A DNA stretch of 64,000 bases from Leguminivora glycinivorella (Eukaryota; Arthropoda; Insecta; Lepidoptera; Tortricidae), in the NCBI RefSeq assembly GCF_023078275.1, contig NC_062978.1, positions 3,672,585 through 3,736,584 of the forward strand, given 5' to 3'. Made by a program: the position numbers and the translations under genes. A model generated the notes under the pieces. It was not told the DNA's origin and searched no databases. It saw only the letters and a list, made by a program, of their open reading frames with translations. Of this stretch, positions 22,357-35,300 are shown piece after piece. How positions within the stretch are numbered: position 1 is the stretch's first letter; each line of letters starts with the position of its first letter.

Positions 22357-22995
22357 AAGGCTCCCCACAGACAGTCTTAAAAATTCATAATCTTAAAAAA
22401 AACTTGTATGCAATCTGACAGTTCAAACTGACACTGACAAGACACTGACAGATCTGAACTGTCAGATTGCATACAAGTTTTTTTTAAGATTATGAATTTT
22501 TAAGACTGTCTGTGGGGAGCCTAAGGCCGGCAACACACAGTCTTAAATTTCTAAGGCTCCCCACAGACAGTCTTAAAGGTTCATAATCTTAAAAAAAACT
22601 TGTATGCAATCTGACAGTTCAGATCTGTCAGTGTCTTGTCAGTGTCAGTTTGAACTGTCAGATTGCATACAAGTTTTTTTTAAGATTATGAATTTTTAAG
22701 ACTGTCTGTGAAATAGTGAAATCAGATCGAGTGCACGGATTCTCATACAATTTCGCAACTGTCCACACACAGTCTTATTTTTTAAGATTATGATTTTTTT
22801 CAGATTGATCTGACAGATTGCGAATAATTTGAATTTTAAGAATGTGTGTGGCAAGACAGTCAATCTTATGAAATCAGATCGAGTGCACGGATTCCCATAC
22901 AATTTCGCAACTGTCCACACACAGTCTTATTTTTAAGATTATGATTTTTTTCAGATTGATCTGACAGATTCCGAATAATTTGAATTTTAAGAATG
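22357..22995. mobile_element. Cluster of small palindromic MITEs
   Basis: Two nearly identical fold-back units occupy 22357-22525 and about 22551-22711, each with long inverted arms (CCCCACAGACAGTCTTAA...). Their central loops are exact reverse complements of each other. Two related shorter segments follow at about 22745-22860 and 22912-22995 (CCACACACAGTCTTATTTTT), separated by repeats of the motif GAAATCAGATCGAGTGCACG. There is no coding content. They lie upstream of Spt20. Confidence 0.7.
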
Positions 22996-23301
22996 AGATG
23001 AATTCGTGAAGCGAACGGTTTCAAAGTTTTGAAACAAATTGTTACTTTATTAGACAAAATGAGGAACCGACAAATTTAGTCTTGCAACACTAATTTAAGC
23101 TTTCGTTCATTCATTCGTCACTAAAGTCAAGTGTCAAAAATGTTGATGGACATGTTATTTTACTGTCAAGCAGTGTGAAACATAAATAAAGCGTATGAGT
23201 TTTTATAGAAATCATGACTTAATACTTAGGCCTAAACAGTTAATATGAAATAATTTATTTAAAAATATATCAGCTAATTACGTATTCGTTTTAATGACAT
23301 T

Positions 23302-26300
23302 ATGGATGGATTAATTCACGCGGCATTGGAAGCAGAGGTATATCGCTGCTTTTATGTACTATTAACGTTGATATAACCACGATTGTAACTGTTTTTGTCA
23401 TATTTATGCGTGTTTATTGCTAATAAACGTGTATATTTCAGGTAATATTAAATCGCGCGAAACATGTGAATACCAACTTATCGCCATTTGACAGTGGTGT
23501 CTCAGACCATAAAATGACTTGGACTCATGATAAAATGCATCTAGCGGAGCCTGTAGATGAATCAAGGACGAAGTTCCAGCGGAGTGTTGGCGGCGCGCCA
23601 TCTAAAGCTGTAGAGAAATTCGATTTGTTTAAGAAATTACATGAGTTGTATAGTGAGTTGAGTCGGGATGAAGTGTTGCATGGAAACTTTGTGAGTACTA
23701 TTTCATTGCATTTCTTAATCAACCTTTATCTTCTTTAATTTATGTTATTATTTTGTACTAAGGTTTGACTAATTACTGTTCTAATCTATAAGTTATTGAA
23801 TAACCTACTTTAAGATAAGATGTAGCCTTTTTGACCCAAAAGAATGACTGCATCTATGAATTTGGAACATTTTTTGTAAACCCTTACTTAAATAGACTGA
23901 GATCTAAAATCGAGTGATTTTTTTGTGATTAGGTCAAAATTAGGTTTTAAAGGTTCAAGTTCTATGTACAGTGTATTTAGATATAATGATGATGAAGGGA
24001 CCACTGCAACTCCTGTATCTTTGATTTAAAATTTCTAAGTCCAAGTGATCGCTACAGTTAAAGTATAAATGAAACATACTCGCACACACACAAAGATAGG
24101 GAATTTTTTTTTTTAAAGGTATACCAATATTTTCAGGTACTTATTTCCTTTTGATCTGTACTAATTTTATTTATTTTCCATTACAGCAAGGGTTGAAAAC
24201 ATCGTCATACTTATTAGAAAAGTTGCTAGCCAAATACAACCTTAATACATTAATTATTAACTTGTATCCAGGAAACAAGGGTTATTCATTATCACTTAAA
24301 ATTAATGGGAATACACAGCAACATCCAGGAGATCCTAATGTAAGCATAATTTTATTTTATATTATTTACTAGGAAAACACCATTAAAGTTATAAAAAAGC
24401 TTATAACATAGGAACTATGAGTCAAGAACAAGCTTCCACAGATAGAAACTGGCCAAATGAAGTACTTACAGCAATAATGAGTTTGAACAATGAATTAAAA
24501 TAAATAAAAAGAAGTATTATAGGACATTCTTACACAGATTGACTGAGTCCCACGGTAAGCTCAAGAAGGCCTGTGTTGCGGGTACTCAGACAACAATATA
24601 TACAATATATAAATACTTATATACATAGAAAACATCATCATGAGTCAAGAACAAATACCTGTTGCTTTCACACAAATAAATGCCCTTACCGGGATTCAAA
24701 CTCAGGACTGCGACATAGCAGGCAGGGTCACTGTGCGCTAGGCCAGACCGGTTGATGAATGAGGACAAACTCTAATTAATTTATGTGGAAGAATAAAATA
24801 AAGAATAAAAATTAATAATATGAGTGAAGATCGTGATAGTTTAAATCAATTCTATTTCTGAATCTGGAATATGGAGCCTCTGTATGTGAAATAATATACC
24901 ATGCATGAAATAAAGTGTCAGATAATAGTAGTTATTTTTAACCCAATTTCTAATTCATAAGTCAGATATAAATTAATGAATTGATCATGATAATTAGCTG
25001 AGTTTAAAACCAACAAGTTATTGCTGCAAGTTTTGAGACAGACTCACTCTTACCTATAGGTGCGTCTTAAAACTTGCAGCAACAACTTGCTATAGGCTAG
25101 TTTCCTAGTTTCCTACTAGTCAAATCAGCATCTTTTTAAGAACTGTCAAAACGTTTTGCTAATATGGAATTACTATGAAATACTGAGGAGTGACATCACA
25201 GTCAATTCATTTACTTTTTAGCTTTCTCTTTGACTTATTAAATAGAAATTATGTTTAAACATAACTACTGTCCTATATTTTTCTTCTAATTATGCGATGC
25301 TTTATTTGATGCACTGCATAATAGTATATTACGATACAAGTGCGTAAAAAAGGAAGTAACTCGTGTCGATTTAAAACACTCCCTTCGGTCGTGTTTTAAT
25401 TTATTTGCACGTGTATCGTACGACGTTTTTCAGTACAGATGAGCCTCCGAAGTTTCGACCTGGCATATAATGAACCACTTCTCGCACCAGTGCGTAAAAA
25501 AAACACCATCTATACTGAAAATTATGTTTGAACATAACTACTGTCCTATATTTTTCTTCTAATTATGTGATGCTTTATTTCGTGCACTGCATAAAATATT
25601 TTATTTTATGTATAGGAAACTAGCCTATTTAGTTATTTATTTAACAGTCCTTAATAAGAAGTGGATTTGACTAGAAGGACTATATCCAATTGTAAACTTA
25701 ACAAATCGATTACTTCTAGACATCAACAAGCCAAGACGAGACACTAATAGAGACCCCAAGATGGCCATATGAGGAGGAGGATCTGCTTAGTTACATAGAC
25801 AATGAAGAGCTTACCCGTGGTGCTGTTGGATTTGCTAGAGGCGGAGCATTCCTGCCTGTTCTATTCCGGCTGTATTATAGCGCAAATAAGGGACTACAGA
25901 CAGGCGTATCCAAGCTTCTTGTGTGATACTCATCATGTGCTATTAAGACCTACCAATCAGGTTTGTTATTGTATATTTATGGAGATCAATAACTCTTTAT
26001 CTGCCCTAACCTCAGTTATAGCAAGAACAATTGAAATGTTCTAGCGTTTTTTAATTTCATTTCATACCATACCATAGCCGATGCAGGCCGGGGTTTGGGC
26101 AGACCAAAAAAGGAGATGGCGGGACGACCTAGACGCATTTTACCCAAACTGGTGGGAAAACGCTGATAACAGGGTCGAGTGGAAAAAACAATAAAACGAG
26201 CTTTGCCCAGCAGTGGGACACTAAAAGAGGCTAAAAAAACCGGCCAAGAGCGTGTCGGGCCACGCTCAGTGTAGGGTTCCGTAGTTTTCCGTATTTTTCT

Positions 26301-29300
26301 CAAAAACTACTGAACCTATCAAGTTCAAAACAATTTTCCTAGAAAGTCTTTATAAAGTTCTACTTTTGTGATTTTTTTCATATTTTTTAAACATATGGTT
26401 CAAAAGTTAGAGGGGGGGGACGCACTTTTTTTTCCTTTAGGAGCGATTATTTCCGAAAATATAAATATTATCAAAAAACGATGTTAGCAAACCCTTATTC
26501 ATTTTTAAATACCTATCCATCAATATATCACACGTTAGGGTTGGAATGAAAAAAAAAATCAGCCCCCACTTTACATGTAGGGGGAGTACCCTAATAAAAC
26601 AGTTAGCGTCGAGTGCTCGTTCCGATCGGCTGTTTCGCGACCTACCGTGTGTAACTCACTTGTTTACGCCGTACGAACGTGTCTCGTTCATGCAAAAACA
26701 AACCTAACTGATATTAGTGACTAAGTTGTCTTTGACTTGTGGTATCGTAATAAATTATTTACGCGATGATTTGCCCAAAGTGTGATCTCGGAGTTACTGA
26801 TGGTGTTTCATGCAGTGGTTGCATTAAAACTCTTCATTTCGGGTGTGCTGGTCTCCTGGAGACCACTTATCGCAAGATGACAAGCGAAAAAAAAGCGAGC
26901 TGGCGTTGTGCGACCTGCCGCGCGAGCGGTAGTATTCCGACACCTTCCAATGCAAAAAATGTAAAAGGAGAAAAACAACCATTCCCGGCGAAAACTAATA
27001 GCACTTCTCCTGGTCCTGATGAATCCAGTGTTCCGGCTCAGCTGGAACAGGGTTTTAATTCGGTTCTGGCAGAAATTAAGGAATTTCGAGCCGATTTTGG
27101 CAGCCTGCGGGCGGACCTACAGTCTTGTAAGGATAGTGTCAATAATATTGAGACTAAATTAAATGAGTTTGAGCCCCGGCTGTCTACGGCAGAGGACCGG
27201 CTAAGCAAGTTAGAAGACAAGTCTACTCTCCTGGCCAAAATGCAATCGAGTTTAGATAAAGCCTCTGCCACTATTTCCACCCTGCAGCAGGAAAGTGAGG
27301 CTCGCGAGCAATATTCTAGACTGAATAATATCGAGATTTCTGGTTTGCCTTTCAAAAAAGGGGAGAACCTTATCAGCATTCTACAGAATATATACACCGT
27401 GGTGGGCTTGAAATTTGAGGTGGAATATGTAGACAATGTCCAGCGTGTGCGGCGGTTCCATAGTGTAACTAAGCACGACGGCGGCGATAACGATTACGAC
27501 CGGTCATCGAATCAACGTGAACCGGCTGTGATTGTAAAGTTTACCCGGCGTTTACATAAAGATGAACTTCTCTCGGCGGTACGTGCACGAAAGGGTATTA
27601 CTACGTCATCTATCGGCCTCCCCGGGCCGGCTGTTAACCTGTACCTGGGCGACCACCTCACACCGGCCAGTAAGATGTTACTCAAGCGAGCGCGGGAGCT
27701 TAAAAAGGAGAACAAAATCGCTTACCTATGGATACGAGATTGTAAAATCCTCGCTCGAAAAACGGAGACGTCCAAGGTTATGGTTATTGACTGGAAATTC
27801 GACTTTAACAAAATTAAGTGACTATTTTTAATGTTATTGTTTGTACAATTTGTTAAAGGAGCTGTAAATGTAATTATACTTGTTTTGCAATATGCATTGT
27901 TTGAACTTTTCACCTGCATCGCTAATGAATCCGTTTTGATATCTTTTCATAAACGAAAGTATAAATATTTCTCATCTTACTCACAACGTCAATCCTATAT
28001 AAAAATACATACCTCTGTCTGTCATAATAAATATAAAAAGACTCGTAATTTTATATTTTATACCTGTTTCGTCAAATAATCTAGTAGGTTATTACCAAAA
28101 CGTAAGGGGACTTCGTACAAAGACACATAGTTTTTATGCTCAAGTCGCGTTGTCAAATTACGACTTCATCTGTATCACTGAAAGTTGGTTAAATGATAAT
28201 TTTTATGATAGGGAAGTATTCGATCACAGGTACATTGTTTATCGTTGCGATAGATCAGCTGAGTCGAGCGGCGCGGAACGGGGCGGGGGGGTGGCGGTCG
28301 CCGTGCGCCGCGAGCTCCTGCCGACGTTGCGCGACTGGCCCCGCCCCTCTCCTGCATCCTCCGAGTGCATATGGATTGCTTTACCGTTGTCGAAACACGC
28401 CATTCAAGGACAAACATATATTAATATTTGTTGTGTTTATATTCCGCACGGAACTTTATACAGGGACACGTTAGAAAATTATTTTGAAATTTGTAGTCAA
28501 TTAATAATTGATAATCCTAATGATGTGTTTCTGATAGCAGGCGATTTTAATATATCGGACGCTCAGTGGTCTAAAAGTGACTGTTCCAAAATGATCCTTG
28601 ACAGTTCTAATAATACTTTACCTGTACAATTGCTACGTGACTTTTTATCGTTTTCAGGTTTAGACCAATACAATAATTGCTGTAATATGAATGAGCGCAT
28701 ATTGGATCTTATTTTTTGCAACAAAAATTGTACAGTATTAGCTGGCTATGACCCGTTAACATCTGAAGATCTGCACCACAAGGCCATTCAAATTGAATTG
28801 CATATATTGTATACTCGTCCCCTCGAACCGGCCCCTTCATTTGTATACCGTTATGGTGAGGCAAATTTTGAGGAAATAAACAATCAATTATCGAAAAATA
28901 AATGGAATGAACTTTTTTTAGGCCGCGGATTGGAGGATTGTGTAATAATTTTTTATGAGATTTTAAATAAACTAATCGATCAATTTGTTCCAAAAGTCCC
29001 TAAGCGCACTTCTTGTTCTCGGCCTCCGTGGTATACGAGACCTCTTAGGAGACTGTTAAATCAGAAAAAGAAATATCATAAGCTGTGGAAGACATATGGT
29101 AACCCTCTGGACTTAGATACTTACAAATGTTTGAAAAAGAGAATTTCTAAATTGGAACCTATATGTTATAAGAATTATATAAATTTTACTGAAACAAAAA
29201 TTAATACTCACCCAAAATTTTTCTGGTCGTACATAAAATCAGTTTTTGCCAAAAGTGGCCTTCCACAGGTTATGCATTATAAAGGAATATCAGCTTCTAC

Positions 29301-32300
29301 TGGTTCACAGATTTGCAATTTATTTAATGAACATTTTCACTCCGTGTTTGAAATTCCCAGCGACAGTTTTATAGATTTAAACAACCTTGCTCCCGTAAAT
29401 AACACTATCTTCGACATGGATACTATTTTTATATCTAAAGATCTCGTCTACAAATATCTAAATCGCATTAATATTAATAAAGGGTCTGGCCCTGATGGCA
29501 TCCCAGCTATATTGATAAAAAATTGCTCTTCCAGCTTAGCCGTACCTATCACTTTACTTTTTGAAATGTCCATTCAGAAGGGGTGTGTACCATCTCTGTG
29601 GAAACGTGCGCTAGTTACACCGATACCAAAAGGAGAGTCTAGTAACGAGATAGAAAAATATCGCCCTATTTCAAAACTATGTCAGTTCGGTAAGCTCCTT
29701 GAGAAAATTGTCACTGACCAGCTTTCCTCTGCAATACGTCAACATATTATCCCAAACCAACATGGTTTTCTCAGCGGTCGTAGTGTTGACTCGAATTTAT
29801 TATCTTATACAGAAACAATATTGGATGCTCTAGATAATAATTATCAGGTGGACGCTGTGTATACTGATTTTGCTAAGGCATTCGACAAGGTTTGTCATGA
29901 GCGCTTACTTTTGAAGCTCTGGCACTTCGGTATACACGGCGACCTGTTCCGTTGGATAAAATCTTATGTTGAGAATCGTTCCCAAGCGGTAGCTGTGCAA
30001 GGGCACACTTCTTATTATAGACCTATAACTTCCGGCGTGCCGCAAGGATCACATTTAGGACCTCTTTTGTTTATGCTTTATATTAATGATATTACCAATT
30101 GTATACAAAACTCAAACATGCTACTATACGCCGATGACACTAAAATATTCAGAGTTGTTAAAAATACGGACGATTGCACTATTTTGCAGAATGACCTTAA
30201 TAATTTTCAGTCTTTTTGTACCTCAAATAAGTTATTTCTACTAAGTTAGACAAATGCTACGTTATTAGTTTCAGTAGGAAGCGTACTTCCATAGACTTTA
30301 AGTACAAGCTTTGCAATAAAGAGTTAACTCGTGTTAACCAGATTCGTGACCTCGGTGTAATTATGGACTCTAAACTTACCTTTGTTCCTCACATAGATAG
30401 CATAGTATCTAAATCTTTTAAGCTGTTGGGTTTTATACTTCGAATAGGAAAACCATTTAGTAAACTAGAGAGTTTATCCCAAACGGCGCTGGCAAATTCT
30501 AACCTGCTACGGACATAGCTATTAAATAAAACTTTATAGGTAGAGACCTATAAAGTTTTATTTAATAGCTATGTCCGTAGCAGGTTAGAATTTGCCAGCG
30601 CCGTTTGGGATCCTCTTTATAAAATACACAGCGACAAAATTGAGAAGGTGCAAAGAAAATTTGTGAAAGCGGTTGAGTTTCTCGTTAATCACAAATACAT
30701 TGATTATACACATTCCTTAATAAGTCAAAATTCCACTTTATTAAGTTCTCGTCGAGATCGTATTAATGTTTTGATCCTCTACAAAATTATTAACAACATC
30801 ATTGATGCCCCCTCGTTATTGCAGACACTTTGTTTTCGAGTACCCCGGCGTTGTGAGCGAGCGTGTAGGAAAAAACCCCTCTTTCATATATCTCGTAGTC
30901 GTACTTCTTATTCTAAAAACGGTTTCATTAGGAGAGCATGCAGGCTTTATGATGAAAAATTCCAAGAGTTAGACATTTTTCACGAAACACTTGGTAGCTT
31001 CAAACGATTATCTTTACAATGTATTCAACAAGCACACTATTTGTAATATATAGATATTTTCACTTGTATTACTTAGCGATGTATACCGATACCACTCAAA
31101 CACCAGTAAACAATATATTGAATGTTATAACACTTTTAACTGATCCAAATTTCAGCTTTCTAGTGCTAACGGTTACTGAGATTATCCGCGGACGGACGGA
31201 CGGACGGACGGACGGACGGACGGACAGACAGACATGGCGAAACTATAAGGGTTCCTAGTTGACTACGGAACCCTAAAAATGATTGATACTTCTGACACAT
31301 TTTCACTGTGCACTTCTCGAAAGATTTGAACAAAAATCTTAATGTTATTTGAACAAACAATGAACTTTCATAACATGTTACTCACACAGAGTATAATAAC
31401 GGACGCGTCCTGCATCGGCGGTCGATGCGGCTGGGCGGGCGAGGAGCGCGGCGCTCTCGAGGCGGTCGAGGCCGCGCTAGTCCACGCCGCCGCGCCACCG
31501 CTCTGTCTCGACCCGCGTCCAGCTGTTGGCCTGCTGGCGGCTAGACTGCACGCTGCGCCCAGGCTGTTCAATACGCCGAGGATACGGCGGCAGGCGAGGC
31601 GGTTCTCACAGGTTAGACCACTCTCTTACTCTAGGGAGCTTGAGTTTGTTTAGACCTGCGTCCAGCTGTGGGCCTGCTGGCAGCTAGACTGCACGCTGCG
31701 CCCAGGCTGTTCAATACTCCGAGGATACGGCGGCAGGCGAGGCGGTTCTCACAGGTTAGACCACTCTCTTACTCTAGGGAGCTTGAGTTTGTTTAGACCT
31801 GCGTCCAGCTGTTGGCCTGCTGGCGGCTAGACTGCACGCTGCGCCCAGGCTGTTCAATACTCCGAGGAAACGGCGGCAGGCGAGGCGGTTCTCACAGGTT
31901 AGACCACTGACCTCACTCTAGACTCTAGAGTGAGGTCAGTGGTCTAACCTCTAGAGTCTAGAGCACATGACGTATGTAGGTAGTCATTCTGCATTGACCC
32001 GTGTTCAGCTGTTGCACGTTTATCAAATCTCTAGTACATACAAAAAATCACTAGCTCATTAGCAACAGTTGTTTCACTTTGTGACCTATAATGAAAACAT
32101 GCAATCTTAGACATAACATTACATAAATTATCTAGTTAATAAATGTTTTGCTGAATACACACTTTTGAGCCAACATTGTTAGGTACTTGATACGGAACTA
32201 ATCTGTTATTATTAAAATAAACTATTCATAAAATAAACACTCAAGAATTATACTAATATCTGACTAAAAATATATAGGAAAATAAATAATCTATATTTTC

Positions 32301-35300
32301 CGCAGGTGGCAGTAAACCGGAAAAGGAAGTTGGACCAATTCACCCATCACCACGGCTTGGAGTTGCTTGAGCTGATCCACAGGCAGCGAGCGAAGAATAG
32401 CAGACAATCGGTGCCTCACACACGGTTGACGTCCAAATTCCCCAAGAAACCACCAGAGGTAAGCAATGGTTGATTTTGAACTTTTTTATTCCATGAAAGT
32501 AGTTTAGATTAATGAGAAAATTAATTTAAATTTTCACGATTTTTACACATATGAAATTACAGTCCCGTTTGTAATTAATCGCGTTTTTAAAACCAACCTC
32601 CGATGCTTCAAGGACGGCATTGTTTCCGTGGTTTGCTCCGAGACCACTGATTCGGTTAAACTGTGTTTTTTGGAAAAAAAAATTAAATCCAAATAAAAGC
32701 AAATGCGGTTTGATACCTTAGGCTGCTTTGCGCACACTGGCGTCCCCTCCCCCCACCTGACGCAACCCCCCTTTTACCGTGAAATATGTCCCAAAATTCA
32801 ATTTTTTTCTTAATTTTTGGGGAAAGTATAGGTACATTTTAGAAAAAAGTTGTCAATGAAAGAAATAATGCTTTGTTTATAAAATTCCCAATAAAAACTA
32901 GTAGCTTGATAAACTTTGACCAAATTCAGAAATTAAACCACTGATAAACTTATTACTATTTCATTAAGTAATGAGTTATATCGAACTTCAACAAGCTAAT
33001 GCACGAATATGGTAGATGCTAAAAATGCATGTAACTTTTTTTTTAAATTTAATTAATTCTTTCATAAACACTTTTTGCTAACTCTAATACTTTTCTCAAA
33101 AATGAAGAGAAACCGTAAACTGGGACCTATTTCGTGCTAAAAGGGGGTGTTGCGGCAGGGGGATGGTAGGAGACGCTAGTGTGCGCAAAGCATCATACCC
33201 TAAGGTACCATACTGCATTAAAGTTTAGCTGGATTTTTTTTAAATTTCCCATACATTCGAACACAACTTGACCGAATCACACGACCCGTTCGTCATTTTA
33301 AGTACGATAAAATTAGATGTCAAAGGCCTTAACACATTCAGTGGATGCGCGTGGTCTACGCTACGAGTCGATATCGTGGGAAAAGAATGCGTATACCTTT
33401 TTTATTTTTATTTATGGGATAGGAGGCCAACGAGCAAACAGATTGCTTGAAAAAGTCGCCCGAAACACCAAAAGTGTTGGAGGTGCGTTGCCGGCCTTTA
33501 AGATGGGTGTACGCTCTTTTCTTGAAGGTAGAAGGTCGTATCGGTCCGGAAATACCGCTGGCGACAATTCATTCCACAGTTTAGCTGTGCGGGGCAGGAA
33601 GTTTCTGGAGAAACGCACAGTTGAGGACTGCCAGCCATCTGCCTACAGTGAAATGTGGCAAATGTGTTAACATTTGAGAAAACGTGTAAAAGATAAGCAA
33701 ACCAACACCATGTATATCTGTCGTCAGGTATTCAAGCCGGTGGAGCCCCCGCGCATGGAGCCGCCGCCGCTGGCGCCGCCCGCCTCGCCCACCGGGCCGC
33801 TGCGCCTCGCGCGCGCCTACGAGCGCCCGCGCCCCACGCCCGACTGCCAGCCGCAACTAGTCGAGGAATACATACTCGAGACCGAGAAGACCTCGCCACA
33901 CGCTGGCGCCGGCTTCTTCCACATCAAACTGTCGATACTACAACGGCCGTCTGATCAGGAGTTCTTAGGAGAACTGTATGTGGACAGAGACCATGTTGAG
34001 GGGGAGAGGAATGGAGCGGCCTGCAGGTTCTCGTTAGGTAAGCATTCATATTTGTTATTGGAGACTTCCACTAGCTCTCGAAGAGCAGTTTCTACGAGTC
34101 AGCGAAAAAACAATGACACCATGACAGCAACAAACAATAAGGTATGGGCGAATCAACTTTTTGACCGACTCAAATCTGCTCGCAGGTTTTAAACTTCGGT
34201 GTAAACTACCCTCATAAAATGAATTTTATTGCTACTTTTCACTTTATGCAGTATTTTAAAATAAAACCCGAACTTTTAGATCTAATAAACTGATACTTCA
34301 TTAAAAATTCGATTTCTTTGTTACTTTAGAGACATTGAGTAACGTCAGAGATACCAAAAATGTCGGTCAAAAAGTTGGTTCGCCCTAATAGCGCTTTCTG
34401 TCTACTTCTCACGGAACGTTCCATACGACAACTTCTAAACTAGGTAGATACTATACTAACTATATCCATATTTTACAGGTTCAAGACTACAAGCCAACAA
34501 GTACATCCAGCAGTTCACCGAAATCTTCACCGAAGAGGGCCGCAAGTCTGTGAGGATAAAGCACTTGGTGCCTGGTCAGCTGCCGAGGGTATCCTTCACT
34601 GGAGGCATGAGAGAGATGGTAAGAACCAACTACAATAACTAAACTATAGAAGTAGATCCAGCTGTTGTGAGTTCCAAGGGCTGCAAGTCCGTGAAGATAA
34701 AGCACCTCGTCCCAGGTCAGCTGCCGAGGGCGTCCTTCACTGGAGGCATGAGGGTGATGGTAAGAATCATTTAAGGTAGCTACAGCAGTTCCAGTAGTTC
34801 ACAGATGTCTGAGGATCGCAGATGGTAAGAACTATAGATAACTTTGGAAAGAAATCAAGCCTGTATTGTCAAAAGGAACAGACAGAGCAGTTTTGAGAAG
34901 GGAAGAGATTCAGACAAGGGGTTGAAAGAAAAAGTGTTGTTGAACAATTGTTTTAGTTGTATGGAAAAACCTGACGGACATAAGTGTATCTTGCATACCT
35001 ATATGGGAAATAAATAAATATAAAATATAAATATATATAAATATAAAAGAAATCGTCATCTGGCTTAAAACTAACGATGATAACTATTATATTTTTGAGT
35101 TTTTTTGACCCACTGATTTGGTGCAGTCCTTCGTCCTAAGTATTTCGTGTGTTTTCGCCAGGGCCAGCAATTGCTGCAGCAGCGATCAGCCGCGGCCAGT
35201 AATGCGACGGTACACACGCACGCTACTACGGGACCTGTTGTGTAAGTTGCTTTTAGTATACTCTGGCAGTATTGACTAGGGTTGCAAAAAAACGGTTTTT

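Larger units (their letters stand above)
26600..31145 (+). mobile_element. LINE of the CR1/Jockey group, nearly full length
   Basis: The element has two consecutive genes: ORF1 with a PHD-type zinc finger and coiled coil (26766-27821), and ORF2 with an apurinic-type endonuclease and reverse transcriptase (about 28091-31046). It starts near CAGTTAGCGTCGAGTGCTCG and ends just before AAATTTCAGC, where the host element resumes. It inserted in the sense orientation of Spt20, in intron 4. ORF1 is open; ORF2 is damaged by a frameshift and an inverted duplication. Confidence 0.78.
26240..31277 (+). mobile_element. Short GGCCAAG...GGAACCCTAAAA element, split by a LINE
   Basis: The left part (about 26240-26600) starts CCGGCCAAGAGCGTGTCGGG and includes GTAGGGTTCCGTAG. 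The right part (about 31146-31277) has a (CGGA)n tract, TAAGGGTTCC and TACGGAACCCTAAAAA. The insertion at about 40352-40859 has the same ends and CGGA tract in one piece of about 510 bp, so the two parts here are halves of one element opened by the LINE at about 26600-31145. It has no coding capacity, and its class is unknown to me. Confidence 0.6.
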
